DNA from: Cryptomeria japonica
Taxonomy: Eukaryota; Streptophyta; Pinopsida; Cupressales; Cupressaceae
Assembly: GCF_030272615.1 (NCBI RefSeq)
Contig: NC_081414.1
Span: 821,125,896 to 821,189,895, forward strand
Direction: 5' to 3'
DNA: 64,000 bases
Made by a program: the position numbers and the translations under genes. Below, piece after piece: positions 45,392-57,050 of the stretch (position 1 is the stretch's first letter; every line of letters starts with the position of its first letter). The notes beneath the pieces were generated by a model. The model ran no database searches. It saw only the letters and a list, made by a program, of their open reading frames with translations, and was not told the origin of the DNA.

Positions 45392-46440
45392 CTATATATG
45401 CACATAAAGTAAAGTTATCATCCTTAGGGTACCACAAACCATATTTTGATGTACCTTGCAAGTATCTAAAAATCCATTTCGCTGCACTCTCATGATTCTC
45501 TCTAGATCACTTTGAAATATTGAAACAATACAAACAACATTCATTTTGTCAGGCCTAGTCTGAGTCAAATAAATAATACCTTCAATCATAGATTTGTATC
45601 TTGTAGGATTTACTAGTACAAAAACATCTTTTCTTATCAATTTCTCACTTGTAACCATAGGAGTACTTACTGGTTTAGAATCTCCCATATCAAATTTCTT
45701 CAACAATTCCTTAGCATACTTAGTTTGATAGATGAAAATACCTTTGTGAGTCTGAGTAATCTGCAAGCCTAAGAAAAATTTCATCTCACCAATCATAGAC
45801 ATCTCAAATTCTTTCTCCATATTCTTAGAAAATTCTATGCATAACTTATCTTCACCTCCAAAAATAATGTCATCAACAAATACTTCAATAATTAGTATAT
45901 CATCATCAGTGATCTTAGAATATAAATTACTGTCAGCACTAACCTTAGTAAAACAAAGCTTCAAAAGATAGTTATCCAATCTTGCATACCAAGCTCTAGG
46001 TGCTTGTTTTAGTCCATATAAAGCTTTCCTTAACCTCCAAACCATGTTTGTATCATCTGATAGTGAAAAACCATGAGGTTTCTCAATATAAACTTCCTCA
46101 TCAAGATCCCCATTAAAAAATGCACATTTAACATCCATCTAACAAACCTTGTAGTTCTTATAAGTAGCATAGGCAAGAAATAGTCTTACAACTTCAATCC
46201 TAGCTACAGGTGAAAAAGTCTTTCCATAATCAATTTCTTCCTTATGAGAATATCCTTTACAAACCAATCTAGTCTTATTCCTTATAACTTGACCATCCTC
46301 ATTTATTTTATTCCTAAAAACTCATTTAGTTCCAATAACATTCTTATTTTTAGGCCAGGGAACCAAAGTCCATGTGTTATTTTTCTCAGTCTGATCTAAT
46401 TCTTCTTCCATAGCTTTCAACTAATATTCATCTTTACATG
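45392..46440 (-). pseudogene. Element B reverse transcriptase
   Basis: Copia polymerase. The N-terminal part with stops ([37 protein letters not shown]) lies at 46140-46440. The open 248-codon part starts MDVKCAFFNGDLDEEVYIEK, with ALYGLKQAPRAWYARLDNYL, the catalytic VFVDDIIFGGEDKLC, MSMIGEMKFFLGLQITQTHK and STPMVTSEKLIRKD. A frameshift near 45490 disturbs the end. Confidence 0.85.
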
Positions 46441-47616
46441 CCTCAATTATTGATACCAATTCAACTTATGAAATCAAGCATACCTCATTATTTTCCAGTC
46501 TTCTTCTTGTTACCACTCCATTGCTTTGTCTCCAATTATCTGATCTTCTAAATGATTCAATCTCACATACCTAGGAGTCCTCTAATTCTATGTTCCTCTT
46601 CCTTGTTCTTAAGCTACTGTAGAATTCTCTAATACTGCCAAAGTAACTGGTTCAACATTATGTTCTGGTAAAGGTTCTACCAGTTCAGATATAATCATTT
46701 CCACTACCAGTTCCTTCTCATAAACTCTTATTTGAATTCTGTTCAGCTCATCTACTTTGACATTAGCACTCTCCATAATTCTTTGCAATCTCTTATTATA
46801 ATATCTATATGCCTTTCTTTCATTAGAATAACCAAGAAATATTCCTTCATCACATCTAGGATCAAATTTTCAAATGATATCATCTCTCTTGATATAACAT
46901 TTACTACCAAAAATTATGAAATACTTAACTATAGGTGTATTGCCAAACCATAATTCATAAGGTGTCTTACCAGTTTGTCCTTTGATATGTACTTTGTTGA
47001 ATGTATAAACTGCTCTGATCACTGCTTATCTTTAGTAGATATGATTTAGACTAGCTTCCATCATCATTGTTCTAGCAGCATCCAAGATAGTTATGTTCTT
47101 CCTTTCCACAACTCCATTCTGCTGAGGTATCTGGGGAGCAGAAAATTGTCTTCTTATACCATTCTTCTCACAAAAGTTATTAAACTCACCAAATGTGAAT
47201 TCTCCACCATGATCTGACCTAAAACATTTAATCTTCAATCCTGTCTCAGTTTCCACTTTAGCCTTAAATATTTTAAACTTTTTAAATGCTTTATATTTTT
47301 CTTTCAAAAAAGCAACCCACATCATTCTAGAATAATCATCAATGATTAGCATGAAATATCTATCACCTTGAAAACTTTTAACTCTAGCAGGGCCACACAA
47401 ATTAGTATGAATAAGATCAAGAACATCATTTGATTTAACTTGTATGCTCCTAAAAGAGGTTCTAGCCTGTTTACCCATTTGACATTCTTTACATACTAGA
47501 TTATAGGGCTTCATAATCTTAGGTATATCCCTAACTGCCTTAGTTGAACTAATCTTCACAATGCAATCAAAATTCACATGACACGACCTTTTATGCCATA
47601 GAAAAATCTCATTAAT
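46441..47616 (-). pseudogene. Element B integrase and hinge
   Basis: MNFDCIVKISSTKAVRDIPK, CKECQMGKQ (finger), then LDLIHTNLCGPARVKSFQGD, where the first catalytic Asp of HTDLCGP reads Asn, DDYSRMMWVAFLKEKYKAFK, CFRSDHGGEFTFGEFNNFCE (second Asp) and PQIPQQNGVVERKNITILDA (Glu). After a stop at 47030 the C-terminal part TPYELWFGNTPIVKYFIIFG and DPRCDEGIFLGYSNERKAYR continues. The stretch 46441-46740 is a decayed hinge with many stops. Confidence 0.82.
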
Positions 47617-48015
47617 CTATGTAATCAAACATGTCTTCTCACCAGAGTTCAAGTGAAATATATTACCTTTTGTCAGTGTACCGGTTGCAATCTCCAAGCC
47701 AGATTTGTTAATGATTTTACATTTTCCATCCTTGAACTGTAATTGAAATCTCTTATCTACCAATTGTCCTACACTCAAAAGATTGTGCTTCAAACCTTCA
47801 ACATAATAAACATTGTCAGTATTGTTCTTACCATCCAATGATATAGTTCATTTTCCTTTAATCATACATACCTTGTCATCTCCAAATCTAACTAGTCCAC
47901 CATCAAATTCTTGCAAAGACAGAAACTTTCCTTTATCTCTTGTCATATGATGTGAACAACCACTATCAATTACCCATTCATCCTTGTCCTCAATTTTAGC
48001 AACAAGTGCCTTCTC
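47617..48015 (-). pseudogene. Element B protease and GAG-pre-integrase
   Basis: EKALVAKIEDKDEWVIDSGC then SHHMTRDKGKFLSLQEFDGG carries the catalytic D-S-G. A stop after MIKGK precedes NNTDNVYYVEGLKHNLLSVG (GAG-pre-integrase) and GLEIATGTLTKGNIFHLNSG. Stops at 48015 and about 47847. Confidence 0.82.
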
Positions 48016-49152
48016 TTAAGTTACATTCTCTTCCAGTGCCAAATAATCTTCTTTAATAGCCACGAATACCCAGTCCTTCCCATTGTCGAATCCATTAGCA
48101 GAGTCTTTTGTCGGTTCATCATCTGAATTAGTAATGCCTTCCTCATCCACTATGTAGCATTCTTTGTCTCTATTTTTATTGTAATTGTACTTGTTTTGAT
48201 ATCCAGAGTTAGGCTTAAATGATATTCTAACTCTTTCTTCAAATCTTGAATTCCTTTCAGGACATCTAGATGCAAAATGACCAATCTTATTACATGCAAA
48301 ACATTTAAAAGGTGCTTTTCCTTCATACTTACTTCCTACTGGTCCTTTAGGTACTCTTCTAGCAAATAGTGTTTCAAGTTGCTTAAACTCATCATCTTCT
48401 CTCTTGATATCTTCCAATTGCTTTTCATATAAAGCTTTCCAATCTTGCTTATCGGTTGCAGATGTAGATGCATGAAAAGCAAGTTTAGTCTTCATAGCTC
48501 CAGAAGGTCCAAATTATTCAAGCTCAAAATTAGATAGTTTCCCAACCAAAGTATCTTTGTTAATAGATGTATTAGTCATTGTTCTCAACTAATTTATAGT
48601 AGTAGCCTTCATTTTAGAAGCTGGTGGTAGGTCTCTCGGAACTTTAGAAACAATTTCATCTTCGCTCAGAGTTCCATCACAACATTGAATTCCCATAACA
48701 ATCTCGTTTACCCTTTCCATGAATGCAGTAATCCTTTCATCTTCTTCCATCTTCAAGTTTTCATATCTCACCCGGTAACCATCAAGTTTAGGAATATTCA
48801 TTGTAGGGTCACCTTCATTAAGAGTCTCCAACTTATCCTATATAGCCTTTCTAGATGATTTGTCAGTTAATCCCATTATTTGTTTATCAAAAAGTGCACA
48901 CAAGAGTGCTTCTCTTTCTCTACAATCATTCTCAAGCTCCTTATCTAGGTTTTCTGGAGGAGGATTTCTAGATGCTAGATTATAAGGTGTGACACCATTC
49001 TGTGTGATCTCCCAAATCTCCTTGCCAAGACATCTTAGATGAGTCTCCATCTGAATCTTCCATACTGTGTAATTTGTTCCATCAAGCCTAAGAATATCTC
49101 TCCAAAAGATAGCTCTAGATGAACTAGATGAACTTGAACTGTTAGATGCCAT
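48016..49152 (-). pseudogene. Element B gag
   Basis: Starts MASNSSSSSSSSRAIFWRDI, then LDGTNYTVWKIQMETHLRCL (Copia gag N-terminal motif), ALLCALFDKQIMGLTD, PKLDGYRVRYENLKMEEDER, and ends with a perfect zinc knuckle CFACNKIGHFASRC followed by an acidic tail. Stops near 48835, 48588 and 48512. Particle-forming RNA-binding protein in intact relatives. Confidence 0.83.
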
Positions 49153-49196
49153 AAGATCTTCCTCAAGTGGTTAAGCTTTCTATAGAGAGGACCAAA

Positions 49197-49208
49197 TCTA
49201 TGATACCA
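49197..49208 (-). promoter_or_regulatory. Primer binding site of element B
   Basis: TGGTATCATAGA on the - strand, two bases from the 5' LTR; an initiator-Met site with two changes at its end. Confidence 0.8.
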
Positions 49209-49210
49209 AT

Positions 49211-50411
49211 TGTTAGACAGTCCAAATAACCGAAAGACAACTGAGAGGGGGGGGGATGAATCAGTTGTCATAGATTACCGAAACTATTAGCAATTGAAAC
49301 TTTAATACCAAAACCCAAAATATTAATACTGAAATAGTAGTTAAACCAATTAAGCATAAACAATAATCATAGAATAAACACCATCCACATGACACCAATA
49401 TTTATACATGGAAAACCCGTTTAAGGGAAAAACCACGGTGGGAATCCTACCCATAGTCAGATAATACTTTTGCAGTAAGTATGTGAATTACAATTGAGGG
49501 GCCTACACTTGCAAGAAGGCCAATAGCCTAGAGCGCACTGCTCATCACAAAAGGAGTCTCACTAACTACATATAAATCCAGACTACAATTTGGAGAAGTG
49601 TTGAACTGCAAAAGATAGCATCTCCTATGCCTGAGTACAGTTCCGGTTAATCTCAATACTGGAGGGCTAAATCCTCTTACATAAACCCAATTCGATCTCC
49701 AATGATCGACCAAATCCTCTTCCTAGATGATATTACATTATTCGCACATTACATATCCATATCCCAGACCACACTTATCACTACCATGATGATCTAAAAT
49801 GAGATCTTACATTATATATACAAACCCTCGACCATAAACAATTAGGTCAGACACCAAATAATAAAACAATTACATAATTACAAACCATGTCGGCCTTAGA
49901 CCAAACAAATAATATCCAACACATAAGATATCCCAGAAATGCATCGAGAGGCCCAATCCATACGTTACATCAATCAGGACCCAATATAGGTCTACACACT
50001 ACAACAATGATCTCCATCTACCAAGTCTTGAACACGGTCACCATCAACATCTTGAAACTCCACCAGAAGTTGCACCAACATCACTTATGCAATTCATCAA
50101 AGATCTTCATCAAAATCTCTGCCAGTGAAACCCTCGTTGGAACCAGAAGCCAAGCTTTCAAGCAAACAAGATATCATACGATCACCAGACCAAAACCAGC
50201 TTAGTGACTATGAGCATGGGTATAATGATTAAGCCAATTCCATCACCAAACTATACCGGAGCCTACCAGATCACGCCAGATCCAAAACAACTAGAAACCA
50301 CTCACCCTACCAGGACTAGAAGGGTGCCGATAAAGCATCCAAACAGCTAGTGTTGGCATCAATGACAAAACATCAATGCAACACCTAATCAATTGCACCA
50401 AATGGCCAATA
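49211..50411 (-). repeat. Element B 5' LTR (1,201 bp)
   Basis: TGTTAGACAGTCC...AATGGCCAATA (CA eroded to TA). On the - strand the end carries TTCATCCCCCCCCTCTCAG, and TATATATAA (49812-49820) is a candidate TATA box. Confidence 0.9.
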
Positions 50412-51090
50412 GTTATATTTTTTACCCTTCATGGCTCAGTAAATTTTGTTGTAAATAATCAAGTGATCACAATCAAGGTTGATCTTGACACTATGTATCT
50501 ATGCCAAATAGCAGCAATAAGATAGGCCTCAGTTACACATTTATTTCAAAATTATACTTTAACATTATCTTCTCAAATGATAACTTTTTCTTCTATAGAA
50601 TCTCCTAAGAAAGAGACCCAGAAGAGTGATGAAGAGTTAAAGAAGAAGTCACCTAAAAAGTAGGATCCTTTGAAAGAGGATCTTCCCAAAGTAGACCTCC
50701 CAAAAGCAGAAATATTTGAGTCTACTTTAGTTAATTGAACATCTACCAAACCATCATCTCTGCCTAAGGTAAATGCATGCTTGAGCAACAACTTGGGCTC
50801 CTTAGACTTCATAGACTCTCATGTTGGTGAATATAAGGTTTATCCCATCCACCTATGATTTCCTAAAGTTCCATTTGCCTTGGCCACAAAAGTTTATTAC
50901 ACATCTATAAAGCCAGTTGATACTTATCATGTTGATAATCTCTTCTACACCAAACCTCTAACTTCTAGAGAGCTTAATGAAATCTATGATCTAGGGTATA
51001 ATCTTGTTTCAAAACTTGAATATGATGGTAGAGGTTGTGGTCCTAATGTTCAAGTTATTCAGATTCAAAACTTGGGGACTCATTATCATT
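50412..51090 (+). pseudogene. Element A protease end and linker, with G-patch-like motif
   Basis: Frame V-I-F-F-T-L-H-G-S-V-N-F continues the protease cut at 3069. A Lys/Ser-rich linker follows (50580-50830, with stops), then VYYTSIKPVDTYHVDNLFYT and GYNLVSKLEYDGRGCGPNVQ, a G-patch-like motif also found ahead of the polymerase in element F. After QNLGTHYH the polymerase is missing and integrase follows at once, so an internal deletion ended here. Confidence 0.6.
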
Positions 51091-51945
51091 GATCAGATCT
51101 CTTCCCCTTCTTCTAAAGGAAATACCTTCATCATAATTGCTACATATTATTTCATGATGTGGGTCAAAGCTATACTATTGTGATCCACTACTGCTGAAGC
51201 AATTTGTGGTTTTCTCATGGATAACATTATTTCTCATTTTCGCCTACTTGGCACCCTTATGTTTGATAATGGTACACCATTTAAGAACAAGGAGGTGAAG
51301 TAGTTTCTTGAGAAATTTCACATTTAAAAATAATTCTCTACACCATATTATCCTTAGCATAATGGTCAAGCAAAAGCATCTAACAACACTATTGAATAAG
51401 TCTTACACAAAACTGTTAACAAAAATAGAAAACATTGGCATACTCACTTGGTATATATATTGTGGGCTTATCACATGAGTGTTCATATGGCTACAAGGAC
51501 AATTCCTTACAACCTTCTATACAATGTAGATGAAATAATGCCCCTAGAGTTGGAAATCCATTCATTACAGGTTTCCCTTAAATGGCCTATTGATGACAAT
51601 TCTTATCATAATCTTTGCCTCAATAAACTTGAATTGTTGGATGACCATCGATTAAAGGCCCTTCAACATCTTTAGGCTTATCAAAAGTCTTTGTCAAAAC
51701 AATATAAGTAGAGTGTCTTTCCTAGAACCTTTGAGGTAGGAGATTTGGTTCTCTATGAAAATAAGAGAATTGTAACTGCACCATCTGACCAAAAAGGGAA
51801 ATTTAGCCCTAATTGGCTAGGTCCTTACATAGTTACCTCTGTATTTGGTTATGGTTCTTTTAAGCTATCAAAGATGGAAGGTACACCACTCAAGGAACAT
51901 GTGGATGGTTCTTGCTGTGAAATTTCTTCATCAACTTGATTCTCT
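51091..51945 (+). pseudogene. Element A integrase
   Basis: Gypsy integrase lacking its N-terminal finger. It reads SSPSSKGNTFIIIATYYFMM (core start), TLMFDNGTPFKNKEVK (second Asp), STPYYP-stop-HNGQAKASNNTI (Lys in place of catalytic Glu, as in F), HWHTHLVYILWAYHMSVHMA, IPYNLLYNVDEIMPLELEIH, then the C-terminal FEVGDLVLYENKRIV and FSPNWLGPYIVTSVFGYGSF. At least six stops. Nearest relative in this window is F. Confidence 0.75.
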
Positions 51946-51968
51946 TCATTTGTGTTATGAAGTGATTA

Positions 51969-51984
51969 TGTGTGTGTGTGTGTG
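51969..51984. repeat. (TG)8 microsatellite
   Basis: Eight uninterrupted TG units just after element A's integrase. Confidence 0.95.
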
Positions 51985-52339
51985 ACATGTACATATGGAT
52001 CCTTTTTCTATGCATTCATCTACATCCATCTATCATATTAGATCATCATAACATTTAATTAAGAATATATCAAACATATGTAAATTAAATCATGATGAGC
52101 ATCTAATCTAATCATACATCACATGAGCATGTATATAGTGAACATGAAATAAAAGAGAATCCAATCATAAATGTACATATATATCAATGCCAAGTCTTAG
52201 TGTATATTTGTTGCATCACTAAAAAAATAACATGAAGTTAGAATACATGTCTATGAAACTGCATCCATACATGTATGTATCAAAATAATGCTATACATCA
52301 CTATCAAAAAGATAAATCTATACAATCTCAAAAATATAT

Positions 52340-52925
52340 GTTCAAGACCCTCTGGGGACATGAATCACTAAGTCCGTTGGTCCTAGAGGACCCTGATCTT
52401 GATGTGATGGGTGATGGACCGAGGTGGATTATGACCTAGTAGCTATAGTGCTTCATGATCAGATGCCTCTTATCTCTCCATGGAAATCTACCACCATCTC
52501 TCTCTGGGTCATCATGTCCTCCCTAAGGGTGTCCTCTTATCACCTTGCTACATGCAGGTCCTACATTAACCAGCACACATGGGGGTGATCAAGGTCACCA
52601 GCTACAACTTGCTAGGCAACATCAACCTGTCTCTATAAGTCATCAACCTAGCTCCTCAAAAAATCACATACTCTCTCAACACTCTCTTCCCTTGTCACTA
52701 TTTGGTCTCACTCCATGAGAATAGTCCGAACCTTAGCAAGGGCCTAGTCCCTCTACTCTCTCATGATAGCTAGCTTTGTAGTGCTCTACACTAGCTCCAC
52801 CTAGCCCTCCTTATACATTGTCTGCAATCGTGCTACAGGATCAAACATGTCCACATGTCTCCTAGTTGACTAGTGGAGCCAGTATGCATCCAAGATGGAT
52901 CCCCAAACATCTATTGTGGAGACAA
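52340..52925 (-). pseudogene. Decayed coiled-coil reading frame of unknown origin
   Basis: One - strand frame stays protein-like through many TAG/TGA stops: DQIVTREESVERVCDFLRS, VDVA-stop-QVVAGDLDHPHV, EDTLREDMMTQREMVVDFHG. Charged, heptad-like composition suggests a coiled coil. If TAG is read as Gln and TGA as Arg or Trp it is continuous. Probably part of another retroelement's structural gene; I do not recognise the family. Confidence 0.35.
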
Positions 52926-54449
52926 TCTTAGATAGTTTCTAATGTATAAAACCCAACCACTCAGTGATGCTCTCTGCAACCACGAACAGAAAGTTAAGAT
53001 TAGTATCTACATCATAAAAAATATACATCATATCTATCAAAAGTGCATCTATATATCTATATCATATGCAAAATCAAATCACAAATATACTTGGATTGCC
53101 CCTTTGCTAGTCGATATCTCATGAAGGCACTTTTCTAGCCTCCTCGGTGTCTATTGCAGTTGTTGGTGGTAGCCCCCTCATAGCCACAAGTGAGGCTACT
53201 AACCTATGAGTGGCCTCACTTGACTTGGGCTTGTTGTGCGCTGCCTCTACCTAGGCCTCTCCTATTGTTGCTCCTCCTACTCCTCCCCCTCTCCCCTCAA
53301 AGCCATGGAACCACCCTCTAGGGTTTCTAAAGAAAAGATAGGGCTAGGGCCCTTTATTCTCCACCATTTACTGAAAGTCCTCTATGAGCCTGACACTATT
53401 GATGTCTATCTGCATAGAGGTATCATCATTATTACTCCCCTATGGACTGTCCCAGTCATATATTCTATCCTCAGCTGAGGGAGAGAATGAGGCCGTATTG
53501 CACTCCTCATAGATTGGATGTATGTCACCATGATAGGGGGTATGGTCTACACATGTCCTAGTTGGCACATGCATTAATGTGAGTACTTAGAAATGAAGAT
53601 ATGATCCTATCTCTTAAGGAGGAATCTTTCCCACTGCATGCAAGAAAGTTGGGTTTGATCTAGTGCAGTCACCGATTAGGAGGGGACTTAAAGAGATCAA
53701 TCTAGACCAGACAGCAAGAGTAAACACAATGGAAATAAGAGGATATGATGGAGGAAATACAAAACTAAATGAATTAGATCATGAAAACTGATTACAAATA
53801 ACCAGTAACATCCGGGATACAAGATTCGGCTCATTGGCATGCTACATACATACTCAATTACATAATCGGTCAACTCTGGACCTCTAAATCTTAGGATATG
53901 TCTTTTAATTTCTCTTTAATTGAATTAAAATGCTAAATTACATTGATTTATATGGTCTAGAGGGATCCGAGTTGGTCCAAGGGGGATCAAATGCCAAAGA
54001 ACAAGATAAAATATTTAAAACACCAGGTCGACCTCCGCCAAAAAGAATCCTCCAAAAAATCCAAAGGAAGAAGTGCAGATCAGAGGGAAGGTCAACCACA
54101 TGCCAAGGAACATTGGAATCCATGAGATGAAGCTCTACAAGCTAAAAAAAGGATCTCCAAGATTCACCAATAGCAAATAGGTCCAAGCGGTTCCAATGTT
54201 CCAAGCCATAAAACTGTCTTGGAATCTAGAAGTGATAACTTGCCAGAAAATGATCCAAATGTTCTATAGTTTAGGAATAACAAAGATTATCATGTTCACA
54301 ACTAAAATCCAGCTCCGTAAGGTCTGGTGAGTAAATGAAGAAAGAAATGTTGAAACTAAAAAAAATAGAAAAATAATTGAAAAATAAATGTTTTTGATTG
54401 ATGCAAGATTGCCAAGAATCGAGGATGCTCCTGCATCAGACATCTGAAG
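52926..54449. other. Unassigned stretch between A and K
   Basis: No recognisable gene on either strand. Short frames at 53236-53478 and 53930-54130 lack known motifs. The 54330-54400 part is A-rich. The 3' LTR of K could lie here but no matching LTR was seen. Confidence 0.4.
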
Positions 54450-54499
54450 TTGTTGAAAAAAATTGAGTCCCTCACTTTGTTGGGGTTAGAGGAAAACCA

Positions 54500-54848
54500 A
54501 GGCGATCTACCTTTGCCTAAGAAATCCAGGAGGAATCTTCAACTGGTTTGTCCTTCCACTTCACAAGATACTCCTTGTATTGATTCCTCTGAGTGCTACA
54601 CCCAATCCTACTATCCAAAATGTCTTCAATCTGATCTAGTTACTTCCAGGGCAATTGGCTCTCCAAGTTTGCAATACTCTCTTCACTAAATTCTGATTCC
54701 TAATATTGATGTAGATCTACAATGTTGAACTCAAACTATTTGGTAGCTCCACTTCATATGCATTTCTGGAACTTCTGGTTTTCTCTCCAACTAAACATCT
54801 CAATAAATTTCCCAAACTCCGGTTTACTACCTCTATCTATCCATCAGT
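54500..54848 (-). pseudogene. Element K chromodomain and integrase C-terminus remnant
   Basis: DQIEDILDSRIGCSTQRNQY then KEYLVKWKDKPVEDSSWIS fits a chromodomain (aromatic Y, L-V-K-W, E-D-S-S-W). Such domains steer integration to particular chromatin. Upstream, the expected 150 or so residues of integrase C-terminal domain are mostly missing: after HPIDGW and a frameshifted SLGKFIEMFSWRENQ the sequence jumps to ELPNSLSSTL just before the chromodomain. Confidence 0.7.
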
Positions 54849-55379
54849 CTATGGGTGAAAATTAGAACTAAAATTTGAATTTGTCTTCATCTTCTTCCAA
54901 AGTGTTCTAAAAAAATAACCAACAAACTTAGTGTCTCTATCTAAAACTATGCTCTTAGGTATTCCATGTAATCTCACTACCTCCTTGAAAAATAGGTCAT
55001 CTATATGCACTACATCTGATGTCATCTTACAAGGTATGAAATGATTCATCTTCAAGAATCTATCCACCACCACAAATATAGAATAATTTCCTCTCTGTGT
55101 CTTAGGTAATCTAATAATGAAATCCATGCTTATGTCCTCCCAAGGTCTCTCTGGTACTATCAAAGGCTTATGCAATCCCACATTCTAACTACTACCTCTC
55201 ACAACTTGACAAACTCTACAGTTCTACACAAATTTCCTAACATCCTTATGAATCTAAGGCCAAAAGTAATGTTCACTCACCAATGCTACTATTTTATCAA
55301 CACCAAAGTATCCGACTAATCCTCCACTATGATTCTCCTTTATTAGATTCCCCCTCATAGAACTCTTAGGTATAAACAA
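54849..55379 (-). pseudogene. Element K integrase
   Basis: H2C2 finger region (HSGGLVGYFGVDKIVALVSE, then NCRVCQVVRGSS) with two stops. Core: [20 protein letters not shown] (first Asp), [40 protein letters not shown] (second Asp). The third acid lies in the damaged region left of 54849. Confidence 0.78.
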
Positions 55380-55980
55380 CTAAACTCCTCTGAATATATG
55401 CATCCCATCTTGAATGAAATAATCCAACCATTGAATTCTTTCCATCATAACCAGTTCTCTACATGATCTCCAAGGTTCTGCAAAATGTGGCTCATTATCA
55501 TACAAGGTATTCAACTCCTCAAATCCTAATACTGTCACTCTCATCTCTGTTAGAAAATTCCTCCTTCTACTTAATGCATCGACAACTTTGTTTGACTTTC
55601 CACTTCTATGCTTCAACACAAAGGTGTAACTCTGCAAGAACTCTACCCATCTCATATGTATTTGATTCAACTTACTCTAACTGTTCAAATGCTGCAAGGA
55701 TTGAAGGTCAGTATACAACACAAATTTCTTAGGCAACAGGTAATGTCTCCATTTCTTCAAGGCTTGAACTATGGCATGAAATTCATGATCATACATCGAA
55801 TATCTACTCCTTGCATCATTCAAATTTTCACTGAAATAAGCTACTGCTCTCCCTTCCTGACTCAATAGTGCTCCTATTGCATTCCCACTTGCATCAGAGT
55901 CCACTTGAAATACTTTGTTGAAATCTGGTAAAGATAATATAGGATGCTCAGTGACCTTCTACTTCAACAATTAAAAACTT
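55380..55980 (-). pseudogene. Element K RNase H
   Basis: MDSDASGNAIGALLSQEGRA (first Asp), VAYFSENLNDARSRYSMYDH with E-F-H-A-I-V (Glu), YLLPKKFVLYTDLQSLQHLN (Asp), one stop, then MRWVEFLQSYTFVLKHRSGK and KVVDALSRR (last Asp). Typical Gypsy RNase H. Confidence 0.8.
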
Positions 55981-56048
55981 TTATTGGCTCCAATTGTCCA
56001 CTTGAATTCTTTCCTATCCCCTCTCATTGTCTCAACCATAGGGCTACA

Positions 56049-57050
56049 AACTTAACTGAAATTCTTGATAAACTTCCAGTAGAAACTAGCAAATCCATGA
56101 AATGATCTTATCTCTCGAATGCTTTCTGGGGTAGGCCATTCAACAATTGCTCTTACTTTCTCAGGGTCTATCTTCAATCCATCCACAAATATCACAAATC
56201 TCAAATAGACTAACTCTTCTTTCATGAAAATGCACTTCTTTAGATTTATCAACAACTTCTCTTCTCTCAACCTATGTAAAACTTGTCTTAAATGCAACAA
56301 ATGCTCCTCTTTTGTTTTAGTGAAAATCAAAATGTCATCCAAATATACAATAACAAAATTACCCAAGAATTTCTTCAATACCTCACTCATCAACCTCATG
56401 AAAGTACTTGGTGCATTAGTCAACCCAAAAGGCATCACCAACCATTCATATAATCCTTCATTTGTCTTGAATGTTGTCTTCCACTCACCTCTTTCTCTGA
56501 TTCTGAGATGATGATGTCCACTCTTCAAGTCTATCTTTGTGTAGTATTTGGCTCAACTAAAATAATCCATTATTTCATCCATGCTAGGTAAAGGAAATTG
56601 ATAATTGACTGTGATCTTATTAATTGCTTTGGAATTAGTACACATCCTCCATTCTTCGTTCTTCGTAGGTGCTAACACTATCGGTACTACACAAGGACTC
56701 AAACTATCTCTAATCAAACCTTTCCTCAACAATTCATGCACTTGCCTATTCAACTCTTCATTGTCTATCGACGTCATCCAGTGTGCAACTTTGTTAGGCA
56801 AACTAGCTTTGGGAATCAGATCCATGCAATGACTGATACTCCTCATAGGTGGTAATCCATTAGGCACATTATTTGAAATGATGTCTTCATATTCTGTTAG
56901 CAATTCTTTTATCTCCTCTGGTTGTTCTTCATCATGTTCTATGTTCTCAGTCCTCTTAAGAACTAAGGCAAAACACACATTTTGATGTCTCATTCCAACC
57001 AGGAATTTCCTTCCATCCACCAAATAGATTCTAGCATTCATACAGACTTC
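56049..57050 (-). pseudogene. Element K reverse transcriptase
   Basis: Two frames. 57299-56553 has PPMRSISHCMDLIPKASLPN, LIRDSLSPCVVPIVLAPTKN and WRMCTNSKAINKITVNYQFP. After a stop near 56552 comes [40 protein letters not shown] and the catalytic [19 protein letters not shown], then [20 protein letters not shown] and [20 protein letters not shown]. Near complete. Confidence 0.85.

Larger units (their letters stand above)
3070..50411 (-). mobile_element. Element B: - strand Copia, host of all inner insertions
   Basis: A - strand Ty1/Copia element. The right LTR (49211-50411) is its 5' LTR. The left LTR (3' LTR) is split into 3070-3948 and 44225-44580 by element C. Internal DNA (44581-49210) carries, from right to left, primer site, gag, protease, integrase, reverse transcriptase, RNase H and polypurine tract, all with stops. 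LTR lengths (about 1,230 and 1,201 bases) and termini TGTTAGACA...GGCCAACA agree. It lies in element A's protease. The target duplication is unclear: left flank TTTGT, right flank GTTAT. Confidence 0.88.
446..51945 (+). mobile_element. Element A: old Gypsy, split by nested insertions
   Basis: The outermost layer of the nest. A putative LTR (446-2048) is followed by gag-like and protease sequence up to 3069. The same + strand element resumes at 50412 with the end of the protease, a linker and the integrase, finishing near 51945. Everything from 3070 to 50411 is later insertion. The protease reading frame lines up across the gap. The reverse transcriptase and RNase H expected between linker and integrase are absent, so A also carries an internal deletion near 51090. 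No 3' LTR was recognised. The G-patch-like linker and integrase resemble Tat-type Gypsy element F. Confidence 0.6.

Noticed and set aside
53236-54130. Possible host gene exons at 53236-53478 and 53930-54130
   Set aside because: No recognisable domain, no plausible splice-joined frame, and codon choice is not distinct from surrounding noncoding DNA.
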